Source: Symsagittifera roscoffensis (Eukaryota > Xenacoelomorpha > Acoela > Convolutidae). Taken from it: a DNA stretch of 64,000 nucleotides. The notes under the pieces were generated by a model. It saw nothing but the letters and a program-made list of their open reading frames with translations. It was not told where the DNA came from and did no database searches. The position numbers and the translations under genes are program-made. Positions 46,757-58,229 of this stretch are shown here, one piece after another (position 1 is the stretch's first letter; each line of letters starts with the position of its first letter). The stretch lies in contig NC_087064.1 of assembly GCF_963678635.1 (NCBI RefSeq), positions 15,617,802 through 15,681,801 of the forward strand, in the 5' to 3' direction.

Positions 46757-47788
46757 ATGTCAGACTTTGAATTCAAACCTATCCATAAGTTTTTCAAAAT
46801 CACGATTTCATCTATAAAATATTTGAAAAATACGAATTCAGACATCATTTCGTTACATGTATATAACAATACACCGTACCAAGTAACATTACCCTTAGGA
46901 CTTTTAGGATATTGCGAAACAAACGCTACAATATCACCCATACATGAAAAAGCATACCGCGTAAATAATATACTCCAATTATTAGATATTTGTCAATCCA
47001 CAATTCTTAACGAAGAACTATCCATAAATAATATAATAAGTAATGAAAAAAAAATACAGATTATTTCACAAAAACCCCAAATTTCAAACCTACATTCAAC
47101 ATAACCAACTATACAGAAGATCAACAGAAGTTTTTAGCAATGTTTAACTTCCAACATTCACAAATAACACAAGACGAATTTGATAAGTTAGCTAGACAGC
47201 TAATAAAATATTCATCAGTCTTGCAACATCAAAATTTGATGTTGGAAAAATCAGTTCATTACTACATCTCCCGTTAAAACCTGACGCAGTTTTCAAAAAA
47301 CAAAGAGCAAGTAAAGTACCAATTCATTTACACGATAAAGTAAATAGATTACTCGATATTTTAGAGCAATACAAAACTATCTCACCGGTATACGAAGAAG
47401 AACAACCAAAAGGTAACACCTTTATTAACCCTGTTATCATCCTAGCAAAAGGAGAATCATTAAAAATAGTTTTAGACGCTAGATATCTCAATTCACTAAT
47501 AGACGAATCAAAATGCAATTGGCCTATTGAACCAATACAAGTTATTTTAACAAAAACAAACTGAAAATACTTTACAACCGCAGATATGAATAGTGCATAC
47601 AATCAAATGCCACTAGATGAACAATCAGGACGTTTAACACAATTTGTTATTGGAAATCAACAATATGAATTCAACCGCCTATTCTATGGAATATCCATAG
47701 GGCCAGCAGCATTTTCAGCTTTTATGAGCAAAATTTTTAGACCACTAATACTTAAGAAAAACGCAATCACCTAATTAGACGATGTTTT
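46757..47788 (+). pseudogene. pol: Pol linker and reverse transcriptase N-terminal half
   Basis: 46757-47104 encodes a linker with LPLGLLGYCETNATISPIHE. After a stop and a frame change, RT blocks follow: VYEEEQPKGNTFINPVIILA, LKIVLDARYLN, then TGA at 47563, then TADMNSAYNQMPLDEQS and LFYGISIGPAAFSAFMSKIF. The codon immediately before LDD in the catalytic YxDD motif is TAA (47773-47775). RT activity is therefore lost from this copy. An earlier remnant of the linker from the first duplicate lies at 44909-45230. Confidence 0.8.
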
Positions 47789-47789
47789 T

Positions 47790-50789
47790 ATGCAATCACA
47801 GACAAAAGAAGAAATGTTTACAGTTTTAGAACACTATCATAAAATACTTCAGAACGAAAATCTGAAGGCCGCCCCCGATAAATCACACTTCTTTTTAACA
47901 CGAGTTAAATTTTTAGGACATAATATAGAAAGAAAGACAATCACTCCATTAAAATCACGCATTGATGCTATTCAAAAACGTCAACTACCAACAAACAAAA
48001 AGAAAATCCAAGAATTCCTTGGAATGTTAAATTTCTTAAGCAAATACGTTTATAAAATGCAATTATATTTAAGACCATTCTATAATATCCTCAGACAACA
48101 AAATAATTTTGAATGGAATACTGAACATCAAACACGATTTGAAGAAACTAAAAAACTTTCAACTGAACAAATTTCAAACACAATTCCAGATCCAAATCAA
48201 CCATTCTATGCAATGTGCGATGCTTCAAATTTTGGCATCGGCGCAGCATTATTACAATCACACAATGGTACAAATAAAATGAACCTTATATCAGCAAATT
48301 CTCGATTATTCACTCAAGCAGAGCTACGACTGTCAACTTTAATGAGAGAATGTTTAGCTATAATTTATACACTTACAGAATATGAATTTCTGATACTTGG
48401 ATCAAAACATCCAACAGTTCTATTCACAGATCATAAACCAATCATTTTTCTCTTTACACAGAAGTCAAATCCAAATCACCGAGTTTATAGATTTCAATTA
48501 ATTCTAATGAAATTTCCAAACTTACATATAGTCTGGACAGCAGGAAAGAATCTTGCATTACCAGATACATTAAGTCGAAATACACCACCTGAATTACTTA
48601 CACGAAAAACTACAGTTGAAATACCAAAAAACATAAAATTTTACCTTGCAAAAGACAAAACATCACCCCGACTAGAATGCAAATATGCAGAAAAAACTGA
48701 AATTGAACAATCACAGATAAATAACCTACAACACTTCCCACTTTACTTAGATTGCCAAGATAACCACTACGAAGTTGATCTACTTGGAACACCAACTTTC
48801 AAACCAATTCCATACTCACAATGGATAAAAAATAACACCCAACAAAAACGAGTAAAACAACACTCGCATAAAAAAGACCTTTTTCCGTTAATTGAAAAAG
48901 AAAACTTAACTGATAAAATAAATTTATCAGGACCACAAACAAATGATTCAAAATACACAATAAATCAAGTTTTTGACCTCCATGACCCACTTGACACAAT
49001 TCCTTTATCTAAATTAGAAATTGAAAACATTTTTCTCCCTCCAACAGATAAAATTACAATTAATACCTTGAAACAATATCAAAATCTTGACCCAGTAATT
49101 AGACAACTAAAATCATGGCACAAATACAAAACTAAGCCCGTAAAGGCAGATACCACAATTTTAGGAAATAAAACACTCCTCCGATATTTTCGAAAATTTA
49201 ATAATACAACAATTAATGAAAACACAGACCTTCTAGAATATCAATTAAATGAATCTACAGTTCCCTGTCTCCCTTTAAGTATGATTCTCATAGCTTTTAA
49301 CATTTCACATACACAAAACATTAAAGGACACTCTGGATCAGAGAAAACATATTCAAATTTCATACAAAATTTTTATTTCCCAAATGCACCAATTTGGATA
49401 AAAGTACTATGCAATGATTGTATAGTATGTCAGCTAAATAAACCTTATCCAAATCAAAAACAAGGGGCACAAAAACAAGATTTTAAAGGACAAAGTTTAT
49501 ATTTTAACCATCGTACTTCATTCGATACAAAAGGACCAATTTCACCATCATCTGAAGGAAACTCCTACATTATGGTAACTGTTGACGCATTTACACATTA
49601 TGTAGCACTTAACCCAGTACCACATTGTAACGCTTATTACGCTTACACAACACTTTATGAACACTGGATAGCCAAGTTCGGATTACCCGAAATTTTAGTT
49701 ACAGACAACGGTACAGAATTCATAAATAATGAAATCATCACACTATGTCATTTATATAACATTAAGCACAAACCGCGTACATCTCATGCACCTTGGATAA
49801 ACGGTTTAGTCGAAGGTATGAACCGTTCACTACAAGAATATCTTAGATGTATCATAAATGGAAATGATACAAGATACACCGAATGGTCAGTAGATGTAAA
49901 ATTATTTCCCTTAGCATATAATTCACATATTACGACAACTCTAGGAATGTCACCATACGAAATGGTTTTTAATCAAAAGCCACGTAAACCAATTATGTTT
50001 ACAGCAAACTCTCATAAAAATGCACAAGGTAAAGACTCAATTTGTTATAACCTACCTTTACACACACATGATGAAGATCATTTTCATCACCCACAAATCC
50101 TTAAATTAGCCTCCGGTACACACACCGAATGGATTTTAAATAGAGATAAAAAACACAATGAAATTTACCAAAAAGTAACAAAAAAGTTGTTACAAAGGCA
50201 AAACATTAACGAACAAATAAATTCACGCTTTACACCAGCCTCCGATTTAAAAATTGGAACATTTGTCTTAATACCTAATTTTAATACTCAAAAAGGAATT
50301 TCTAAAAAATTACAACCCCTTCGTAAAGGACCATACCAAATAACTGCCAAACCCACTGACGTAACATATAAAATCACCGATTCAGACCAAAAAGAAATTG
50401 TTCAACATAGAAACAATCTCTTACCTTATTACCAAAAAGAATACGCACTACGCGAACTAACTCAATTATATTCTTTCACAGGTTTAAAAGTTATTCAAAA
50501 TCACCTACATACGGAAAATGGAATAAATGAACAAAATGACATTCACCTTGAAAAACAAAATAAAAACTCAACTACAACCAAAAACAATACAAAAAAACTA
50601 GATCAAAATATACCTCAAAAAGAAAGAAAAAATAGAAGAATGACAGAAAAAATTATACGCCAAGAACAAGTCGAGAAATCAGACCATAGAGAGTCATCAC
50701 GACTTAGAAATCAACCACCCAAAAACTACAAAACATTCATTCCACAATCTAAAATATTAAAGAAAGTTGAATTTCAAAAACAGCTTTAA
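47790..50789 (+). CDS. pol: Pol C-terminal part: RT end, RNase H, integrase
   Basis: An open 999-residue frame that continues the RT in frame directly after the TAA. It has the RT thumb (FLGHNI, FLGMLNFLSKYV), RNase H with FYAMCDASNFGIGAALLQ at about 138-155 and TDHKPI, and a tether to TLSR. The integrase zinc finger (H...H, then CNDCIVC) spans about 507-550. The integrase core has Asp in VTVDAFTHY, Asp in TDNGTEF and Glu in GLVEGMNRSL, with exactly 35 residues between the last two. A small C-terminal barrel-like region (LRKGPYQI) and a basic tail follow. The Met 47808 start is only the first after the stop; the natural product would begin upstream. Confidence 0.88.
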   Translation: MQSQTKEEMFTVLEHYHKILQNENLKAAPDKSHFFLTRVKFLGHNIERKTITPLKSRIDAIQKRQLPTNKKKIQEFLGMLNFLSKYVYKMQLYLRPFYNILRQQNNFEWNTEHQTRFEETKKLSTEQISNTIPDPNQPFYAMCDASNFGIGAALLQSHNGTNKMNLISANSRLFTQAELRLSTLMRECLAIIYTLTEYEFLILGSKHPTVLFTDHKPIIFLFTQKSNPNHRVYRFQLILMKFPNLHIVWTAGKNLALPDTLSRNTPPELLTRKTTVEIPKNIKFYLAKDKTSPRLECKYAEKTEIEQSQINNLQHFPLYLDCQDNHYEVDLLGTPTFKPIPYSQWIKNNTQQKRVKQHSHKKDLFPLIEKENLTDKINLSGPQTNDSKYTINQVFDLHDPLDTIPLSKLEIENIFLPPTDKITINTLKQYQNLDPVIRQLKSWHKYKTKPVKADTTILGNKTLLRYFRKFNNTTINENTDLLEYQLNESTVPCLPLSMILIAFNISHTQNIKGHSGSEKTYSNFIQNFYFPNAPIWIKVLCNDCIVCQLNKPYPNQKQGAQKQDFKGQSLYFNHRTSFDTKGPISPSSEGNSYIMVTVDAFTHYVALNPVPHCNAYYAYTTLYEHWIAKFGLPEILVTDNGTEFINNEIITLCHLYNIKHKPRTSHAPWINGLVEGMNRSLQEYLRCIINGNDTRYTEWSVDVKLFPLAYNSHITTTLGMSPYEMVFNQKPRKPIMFTANSHKNAQGKDSICYNLPLHTHDEDHFHHPQILKLASGTHTEWILNRDKKHNEIYQKVTKKLLQRQNINEQINSRFTPASDLKIGTFVLIPNFNTQKGISKKLQPLRKGPYQITAKPTDVTYKITDSDQKEIVQHRNNLLPYYQKEYALRELTQLYSFTGLKVIQNHLHTENGINEQNDIHLEKQNKNSTTTKNNTKKLDQNIPQKERKNRRMTEKIIRQEQVEKSDHRESSRLRNQPPKNYKTFIPQSKILKKVEFQKQL

Positions 50790-51379
50790 TTTTAAAAATA
50801 ATCTTTGCACCTCTGAAACATTTTGAACTTTCATTTTTCAAAAAAACATGCTGACAAACACGCAGCGAATCTAGTTCAAAATTAGCCAATAGGATTCATT
50901 CAATCCGTCACCTTCTATAACTCTAACACAAACCAATTAGACGAAAGATACTAAACTCCAGGCATATCTATAACTATAACTTTACAACCTCCAGGTCAAA
51001 AATAAGCAAACCACTCAAACTTGACAACTAAAATAAATACCACCATAATATTATAACCCTCCCTTATCTAATAACGCAAAGATCAACAATATTTTCCCAA
51101 CTCAGACCTCAAAAATCCCCCAAACAAAAAGGTTAAATTAGCCTAAAAAAAAGTACGACCATATTAATTTAGCCTAAAGTACAAAAATCTCAAAAATACC
51201 CCAGATTACCTGACACATAAAAATAAAGTAAAAGAAGACCTCCCGAACACCATAAAATTCGCCCCCAACAACTTTTCACAAAACTCAACCCACTTGTCAA
51301 AAAACCAATAAATAATTCGACCACACTTGAAAATTGCCCCAAACAACAAAAAATATTCGATCAAGAAGCCATTAATTAA
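50790..51379 (+). other. Non-coding gap between pol and accessory ORFs, copy 1
   Basis: 590 bp without an ORF. It may hold an internal promoter or splice acceptor for the downstream genes, as env-type genes are usually expressed from a spliced or separate RNA. No clear signal is visible. The second copy is at 57639-58229. Confidence 0.5.
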
Positions 51380-51610
51380 ATGCTCTTCTCTCGATCAGCC
51401 AACATAATTTTCAACATTTTCATAAACTTTTTAACAATATTTAAATTTTTATTCATATTTCTTTTTGATACCTTTGAAGCTTTTGTAATAATCTTAATCA
51501 TTTTTTGCAATATTTTTTTAAATTCTATTCCCTATTTGAAATATATCTCCAACTTTCCCAAGCCATTGACCATATTCACAGGTACGAAAACCCAAAATTT
51601 AATTAAATGA
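51380..51610 (+). CDS. Accessory ORF a: small multi-pass hydrophobic protein, copy 1
   Basis: 76 residues, almost entirely hydrophobic up to residue 50 (IIFNIFINFLTIFKFLFIFL, then FVIILIIFCNIFLNSI), suggesting two or three membrane spans. The stop overlaps the next start as ATGA. No homologue is recognised. Near-identical copy at 58230. Confidence 0.5.
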   Translation: MLFSRSANIIFNIFINFLTIFKFLFIFLFDTFEAFVIILIIFCNIFLNSIPYLKYISNFPKPLTIFTGTKTQNLIK

Positions 51611-52758
51611 TACCAACCATTTTTAGTAGAACAGATATTTTTTTACTATTTGTAATTTTTATAACATTTTTATCATACCTCATATTGACAATATGCAAAT
51701 GTATAAAGAAGGCAGTTATAACATTCGCCTTAGCAACAATCCTTTTAATTCTTTTTCTAGAAGAATACTACAATAAACATAAATTTTTCACAAAAAAAAA
51801 GAAATCAATTAAAAAATCATCAAAAATTGCTAACCAACAATCACACAGTCAGTCTTCACCGACAACATCCCAAGAAAACCCGACACCACCTACAACTACC
51901 CAAAACCCCCAAACATCTACACGAATTTCTTTCCAAGATAACCCATATACTTTTGAAGAACGACACGCTCGCTTATCTGAACCACTAGAACCAGTTCAGC
52001 GACAGGCACCTCTAAGTGAACCAACATATAACTTGTACCCAACACTACCACAAGAATTAAGTAGAATACGAAATATTAGTCAAAACCAAAATACAGTTGA
52101 AATAAATAGACAAATTATACATCCACGACGAAATAGAAATTTTCAAACCCCCCGAGTTCATTTTGATATACCCCAATCCCCATCACCAAGTACTCCGGAA
52201 AACCCAATTAGCATATTACCGGAAACCCCTACACTTCTTTCACAACGTAGCACCTCAAGTCTACCCTCAGATTACTTAGGTTCAACACCAACATCTGAAC
52301 AAATACGTGAAAATCCCTTTAACCCCCCAAACCAAACATCACGACTACCATATTGGACAACACAATCATTCACACAAGGTGAACCAAATTTAATAAATGA
52401 CCCAATAGATATTTCTACAGATACAACAGCATCATCATCACTACCAGAAACATTATCACTACCATCAACACCATCAATAAGCCAGATTTCACCGACGCCT
52501 TTTCCTTTAAATTTCCCAAATAAACTCGACGCTAGATATCGAGAACAATCATCAACAAATATCCCTTTAAGATTAGACTGGAATACATTCACAGCACCCC
52601 CACCATTATTTGGACAACACCCAGAAAGTAACCGACTCCACAACTGGGCACTTAATAGATTACAATATAGACAAGATATCCACGAAGACATTCGTGACCA
52701 TAACATCCAAATACTCCAACAAAATAGTCTACAATTAAAATTTAAAAATCACGGTTAA
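51607..52758 (+). CDS. Accessory ORF b: membrane-anchored Pro/Ser/Thr-rich protein, copy 1
   Basis: 383 residues. The N-terminus has two hydrophobic segments (FLLFVIFITFLSYLILTI and AVITFALATILLILFL) and then a Lys cluster (KKKKSIKKSSK). A long Ser/Thr/Pro/Gln-rich region follows. A more ordered C-terminal end contains LDWNTFTAPPPLFGQHPESN and HNWALNRLQYRQDIHEDI. The start codon overlaps the stop of ORF a. It lies between pol and env, where such elements usually have no gene. Function unknown; an anchored matrix-like or surface role is only a guess from topology. Confidence 0.6.
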   Translation: MIPTIFSRTDIFLLFVIFITFLSYLILTICKCIKKAVITFALATILLILFLEEYYNKHKFFTKKKKSIKKSSKIANQQSHSQSSPTTSQENPTPPTTTQNPQTSTRISFQDNPYTFEERHARLSEPLEPVQRQAPLSEPTYNLYPTLPQELSRIRNISQNQNTVEINRQIIHPRRNRNFQTPRVHFDIPQSPSPSTPENPISILPETPTLLSQRSTSSLPSDYLGSTPTSEQIRENPFNPPNQTSRLPYWTTQSFTQGEPNLINDPIDISTDTTASSSLPETLSLPSTPSISQISPTPFPLNFPNKLDARYREQSSTNIPLRLDWNTFTAPPPLFGQHPESNRLHNWALNRLQYRQDIHEDIRDHNIQILQQNSLQLKFKNHG

Positions 52759-52929
52759 ACTAAACAACATTGCTCAACATCTTTAACCATTAAACCCACC
52801 AAATATAACAGCTCAATCGCTACCACCACCATTTATAACAACTGAAGTAATATATAAATACGACAGATATACCAAAAAGACAATTGGCTACATAACATTT
52901 TATAACCCGTACTCAGGATTATCATACAC

Positions 52930-54985
52930 ATGTATATTCTAAAAATATTGATTTTTCTCCAACTCTTTTTTCTAATAATCTCCGATCAGAACATAAATCC
53001 TTCTCCCCGCACAGGACCCCAAGACTTATTAGTAACACATTACGATTGTGAAGAAAATGAACAAAAAACACTACACAAATATGCAATAAATCAAGTATCA
53101 CAATGCGAAACGGAACCACAAGCTATAGAAACTACAAATGTTAGAGCGACACTATATTCAAAAGCCCGAGCAACAACAGTCATAAGATATAAACTTACAG
53201 CAACATTTTCCGAAAAGAAAGTACATTGTTCACAAGTCTCAAACGGAAAAAAAAAACCGACTTGACCACGAATCATTCTACCAAAGTAAAATAGAACGAC
53301 TTTTGCATCTAAATCCCGATGATTGTAAAAACGAGCTACTCAGACTAAATATCACAAGAAATAAAAACACCGATAGAAAATTAGTATATTTTCAAGTCCT
53401 TGCCGATTCTGTACATCAAGCAGAACTTGAAAGATATCAAGGACATATAAAACTAGATGAAAAATACCCATACAACGGTGCACACGGAAGATTAACTTAT
53501 GACATACACGATAAGCACTGAATACCACACATTGGTATAAATAATCCATCAAACTGCAAAGCAGACACAAAAAATAAAGGATATCAAGAAATAATGTTTT
53601 TCGATTGGAAAATACAACTCGAAAAAATACAACTCACACGAGATTTAGCTGATAACACAATGATCTATCAAGGAATTAGACTACCTTGTAAAAACGATCA
53701 AGGTTATTGTGACCCTACAACACGAACACAAGCAACAATTGTTTGGTTTCCCGAAGATACATGTACAACATTTCAAGTAGCAAAAATACACGCTCGAATG
53801 ATAAAATTTCACGAAAAATATTTTTATACAATCAATTCCATATGAACAAGTAAATCCATCACGAAAACAAAGTACTGATTTTCGAAACATCCATAATATA
53901 GAAAATAAATTGACACGTTTTCAAATATATCAAGAAACAGAACTCGCATGCAAATACAGAAATCCACTTCACAAAACACAATATTCTGAAATATTAGTTG
54001 AATACGAAAAAAAGTTTCGACATGACCACTGGAAAAACAAAAATTGACCCTTATGCCACAGGTCATCCTCTAAACGAAGGAACATCATATATACCAGTTA
54101 ATTTTCAAAAAAGTAATGGTCAACCTGGTGGACATCTAAAGCCACATGACACAAGAAGCACACGTTTACAAGAACTATCACTAATGAATAATTCCTATTT
54201 TGGTAATATCCACTATGATATTCACTTAGATATGAAATTAGACTACACAATTAGCCGAATTTTTCAGGAAATGTCACTCTCTGAATTAGAAACACTTCAC
54301 CAACTATGCGAATTAGAACGGACACAAATCCTACAATCACATGCACTAGCAGTATTAAAAATACCCTACGCAGGATATTTACTATCAGGAAATAGATCAA
54401 ATTTTTTAGACTACGAAGGAAACATTTTATGGTTTTATACTTGTACCAAAAAAGTATCACCACTATATGTTTTTGAAGATAAAAGATGCTATAAAAGAAT
54501 CCCTATCTTTTATAAAAAATAAAGTACATTTTGTTGACACACTTTCAAGACGAACATATTTCTGGGATACCGCAGTCCCATGTGGATCAAAAAATAGCCA
54601 CAATGTAGTACAATTGAACCCAGATGAAGATAAATATTATCTTCTTACCCCATACCCCACATTAATGCAATCACTCAAAAAATTTTCACCCGAAAGCATC
54701 AGAGCTATTGCTCGTAACCCAAATATTGATTTACAATCAATTGGAATATATTCAAAATCTGATATCCAACATCACATTAGAACACAACAATTCCAGGAAT
54801 TATTAACACAAATGGACACTATACAAAGACAATCAATTGACCAAAACTTACGCAAACTTGCCGAAACAGCAGGATTTGCAGATATCTATACACAAGATTA
54901 TAGCGGATATTTTAAAGATATTAAAGACTATATATATCTAAACGGTGAAAAATACAGACCACAAGATATTTCAGCTATTTCAGAT
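52930..54985 (+). pseudogene. env: Envelope-like glycoprotein gene, copy 1, broken and truncated
   Basis: It starts with a signal peptide (ILIFLQLFFLIISD) and continues as a Cys-containing ectodomain over several frames. The breaks are an extra A in an A run near 53250, a TGA at 53519, a shift near 53840, and a frame change near 54500. The better preserved segment (54001-54985) has ELERTQILQSHAL, GYLLSGNRSNFLDYEG and spaced Cys. The 3' part with the membrane anchor is missing, because the 6849-bp duplication joins it to pol at 54979. Call based on position after pol, signal peptide, and the anchor in copy 2. Its viral source is not identified. Confidence 0.62.
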
Positions 54986-54989
54986 ATTT

Positions 54990-57638
54990 GAAGAAATTAA
55001 AAAACTTTCAACTGAACAAATTTCAAACACAATTCCAGATCCAAATCAAGCATTCTATGCAATGTGCGATGCTTCAAATTTTGGCATCGGCGCAGCATTA
55101 TTACAATCACACAATGGTACAAATAAAATGAACCTTATATCAGCAAATTCTCGATTATTCACTCAAGCAGAGCTACGACTCTCAACTTTAATGAGAGAAT
55201 GTACAGCTATAATTTATACACTTACAGAATATGAATTTCTGATACTTGGATCAAAACATCCAACAGTTCTATTCACAGATCATAAACCAATCATTTTTCT
55301 CTTTACACAGAAGTCAAATCCAAATCACCGAGTTTATAGATTTCAATTAATTCTAATGAAATTTCCAAACTTACATATAGTCTGGACAGCAGGAAAGAAT
55401 CTTGCATTACCAGATACATTAAGTCGAAATACACCACCTGAATTACTTACACGAAAAACTACAGTTGAAATACCAAAAAACATAAAATTTTACCTTGCAA
55501 AAGACAAAACATCACCCCGACTAGAATGCAAATATGCAGAAAAAACTGAAATTGAACAATCACAGATAAATAACCTACAACACTTGCCACTTTACTTAGA
55601 TTGCCAAGATAACCACTACGAAGTTGATCTACTTGAAACACCAACTTTCAAACCAATTCCATACTCACAATGGATAAAAAATAACACCCAACAAAAACGA
55701 GTAAAACAACACTCGCATAAAAAAGACCTTTTTCCGTTAATTGAAAAAGAAAACTTAACTGATAAAATAAATTTATCAGGACCACAAACAAATGATTCAA
55801 AATACACAATAAATCAAGTTTTTGACCTCCATGACCCACTTGACACAATTCCTTTATCTAAATTAGAAATTGAAAACATTTTTCTCCCTCCAACAGATAA
55901 AATTACAATTAATACCTTGAAACAATATCAAAATCTTGACCCAGTAATTAGACAACTAAAATCATGGCACAAATACAAAACTAAGCCCGTAAAGGCAGAT
56001 ACCACAATTTTAGGAAATAAAACACTCCTCCGATATTTTCGAAAATTTAATAATACAACAATTAATGAAAACACAGACCTTCTAGAATATCAATTAAATG
56101 AATCTACAGTTCCCTGTCTCCCTTTAAGTATGATTCTCATAGCTTTTAACATTTCACATACACAAAACATTAAAGGACACTCTGGATCAGAGAAAACATA
56201 TTCAAATTTCATACAAAATTTTTATTTCCCAAATGCACCAATTTGGATAAAAGTACTATGCAATGATTGTATAGTATGTCAGCTAAATAAACCTTATCCA
56301 AATCAAAAACAAGGGGCACAAAAACAAGATTTTAAAGGACAAAGTTTATATTTTAACCATCGTACTTCATTCGATACAAAAGGACCAATTTCACCATCAT
56401 CTGAAGGAAACTCCTACATTATGGTAACTGTTGACGCATTTACACATTATGTAGCACTTAACCCAGTACCACATTGTAACGCTTATTACGCTTACACAAC
56501 ACTTTATGAACACTGGATAGCCAAGTTCGGATTACCCGAAATTTTAGTTACAGACAACGGTACAGAATTCATAAATAATGAAATCATCACACTATGTCAT
56601 TTATATAACATTAAGCACAAACCGCGTACATCTCATGCACCTTGGATAAACGGTTTAGTCGAAGGTATGAACCGTTCACTACAAGAATATTTTAGATGTA
56701 TCATAAATGGAAATGATACAAGATACACCGAATGGTCAGTAGATGTAAAATTATTTCCCTTAGCATATAATTCACATATTACGACAACTCTAGGAATGTC
56801 ACCATACGAAATGGTTTTTAATCAAAAGCCACTTAAACCAATTATGTTTACAGCAAACTCTCATAAAAATGCACAAGGTAAAGACTCAATTTGTTATAAC
56901 CTACCTTTACACACACATGATGAAGATCATTTTCATCACCCACAAATCCTTAAATTAGCCTCCGGTACACACACCGAATGGATTTTAAATAAAGATAAAA
57001 AACACAATGAAATTTACCAAAAAGTAACAAAAAAGTTGTTACAAAGGCAAAACATTAACGAACAAATAAATTCACGCTTTACACCAGCCTCCGATTTAAA
57101 AATTGGAACATTTGTCTTAATACCTAATTTTAATACTCAAAAAGGAATTTCTAAAAAATTACAACCCCTTCGTAAAGGACCATACCAAATAACTGCCAAA
57201 CCCACTGACGTAACATATAAAATCACCGATTCAGACCAAAAAGAAATTGTTCAACATAGAAACAATCTCTTACCTTATTACCAAAAAGAATACGCACTAC
57301 GCGAACTAACTCAATTATATTCTTTCACAGGTTTAAAAGTTATTCAAAATCACCTACATACGGAAAATGGAATAAATGAACAAAATGACATTCACATTGA
57401 AAAACAAAATAAAAACTCAACTACAACCAAAAACAATACAAAAAAACTAGATCAAAATATACCTCAAAAAGAAAGAAAAAATAGAAGAATGACAGAAAAA
57501 ATTATACGCCAAGAACAAGTCGAGAAATCAGACCATAGAGAGTCATCACGACTTAGAAATCAACCACCCAAAAACTACAAAACATTCATTCCACAATCTA
57601 AAATATTAAAGAAAGTTGAATTTCAAAAACAGCTTTAA
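54990..57638 (+). CDS. pol: Pol C-terminal part, copy 2 (headless: RNase H and integrase)
   Basis: Second copy of 48141-50789, preceded by 15 codons of envelope-derived and filler sequence in an open frame from 54945. It keeps RNase H and the DD35E integrase residues but has no RT. Compared with copy 1 it differs at nine residues, among them PNQAF, ECTA, HLPL, EYFR, KPLKP and NKDK. It is unlikely to be expressed as in a normal element because it lacks gag and a pol start. Confidence 0.85.
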   Translation, partial: EEIKKLSTEQISNTIPDPNQAFYAMCDASNFGIGAALLQSHNGTNKMNLISANSRLFTQAELRLSTLMRECTAIIYTLTEYEFLILGSKHPTVLFTDHKPIIFLFTQKSNPNHRVYRFQLILMKFPNLHIVWTAGKNLALPDTLSRNTPPELLTRKTTVEIPKNIKFYLAKDKTSPRLECKYAEKTEIEQSQINNLQHLPLYLDCQDNHYEVDLLETPTFKPIPYSQWIKNNTQQKRVKQHSHKKDLFPLIEKENLTDKINLSGPQTNDSKYTINQVFDLHDPLDTIPLSKLEIENIFLPPTDKITINTLKQYQNLDPVIRQLKSWHKYKTKPVKADTTILGNKTLLRYFRKFNNTTINENTDLLEYQLNESTVPCLPLSMILIAFNISHTQNIKGHSGSEKTYSNFIQNFYFPNAPIWIKVLCNDCIVCQLNKPYPNQKQGAQKQDFKGQSLYFNHRTSFDTKGPISPSSEGNSYIMVTVDAFTHYVALNPVPHCNAYYAYTTLYEHWIAKFGLPEILVTDNGTEFINNEIITLCHLYNIKHKPRTSHAPWINGLVEGMNRSLQEYFRCIINGNDTRYTEWSVDVKLFPLAYNSHITTTLGMSPYEMVFNQKPLKPIMFTANSHKNAQGKDSICYNLPLHTHDEDHFHHPQILKLASGTHTEWILNKDKKHNEIYQKVTKKLLQRQNINEQINSRFTPASDLKIGTFVLIPNFNTQKGISKKLQPLRKGPYQITAKPTDVTYKITDSDQKEIVQHRNNLLPYYQKEYALRELTQLYSFTGLKVIQNHLHTENGINEQNDIHIEKQNKNSTTTKNNTKKLDQNIPQKERKNRRMTEKIIRQEQVEKSDHRESSRLRNQPPKNYKTFIPQSKILKKVEFQKQL

Positions 57639-58229
57639 TTTTAAAAATAATCTTTGCACCTCTGAAACATTTTGAACTTTCATTTTTCAAAAAAAACATG
57701 CTGACAAACACGCAGCGAATCTAGTTCAAAATTAGCCAATAGGATTCATTCAATCCGTCACCTTCTATAACTCTAACACAAACCAATTAGACGAAAGATA
57801 CTAAACTCCAGGCATATCTATAACTATAACTTTACAACCTCCAGGTCAAAAATAAGCAAACCACTCAAACTTGACAACTAAAATAAATACCACCATAATA
57901 TTATAACCCTCCCTTATCTAATAACGCAAAGATCAACAATATTTTCCCAACTCAGACCTCAAAAATCCCCCAAACAAAAAGGTTAAATTAGCCTAAAAAA
58001 AAGTACGACCATATTAATTTAGCCTAAAGTACAAAAATCTCAAAAATACCCCAGATTACCTGACACATAAAAATAAAGTAAAAGAAGACCTCCCGAACAC
58101 CATAAAATTCGCCCCCAACAACTTTTCACAAAACTCAACCCACTTGTCAAAAAACCAATAAATAATTCGACCACACTTGAAAATTGCCCCAAACAACAAA
58201 AAATATTCGATCAAGAAGCCATTAATTAA
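57639..58229 (+). other. Non-coding gap between pol and accessory ORFs, copy 2
   Basis: Duplicate of 50790-51379 with one added A near 57690. No further feature was seen. Confidence 0.5.

Larger units (their letters stand above)
43574..47130 (+). repeat. 1783-bp tandem duplication (gag tail, protease, pol linker)
   Basis: Positions from about 43574 to 45345 recur at +1783 up to about 47130. Differences include a single-T length change in the run at 44405/46188, a stop at 45096-45098 absent from the second copy, and a 4-bp-scale change near 45190. Both copies carry the same TAA at the gag end. The junction near 45340-45350 (GAAGTCATTCACAATTCTTC) resembles CATTCACAA at about 47155, suggesting a short-homology event. 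Confidence 0.9.

Noticed and set aside
52930-53030. NINPSPRTGP after the envelope signal peptide as a 2A-like site
   Set aside because: It lacks the NPGP core needed for 2A activity; the likeness to LINE-2 is superficial.
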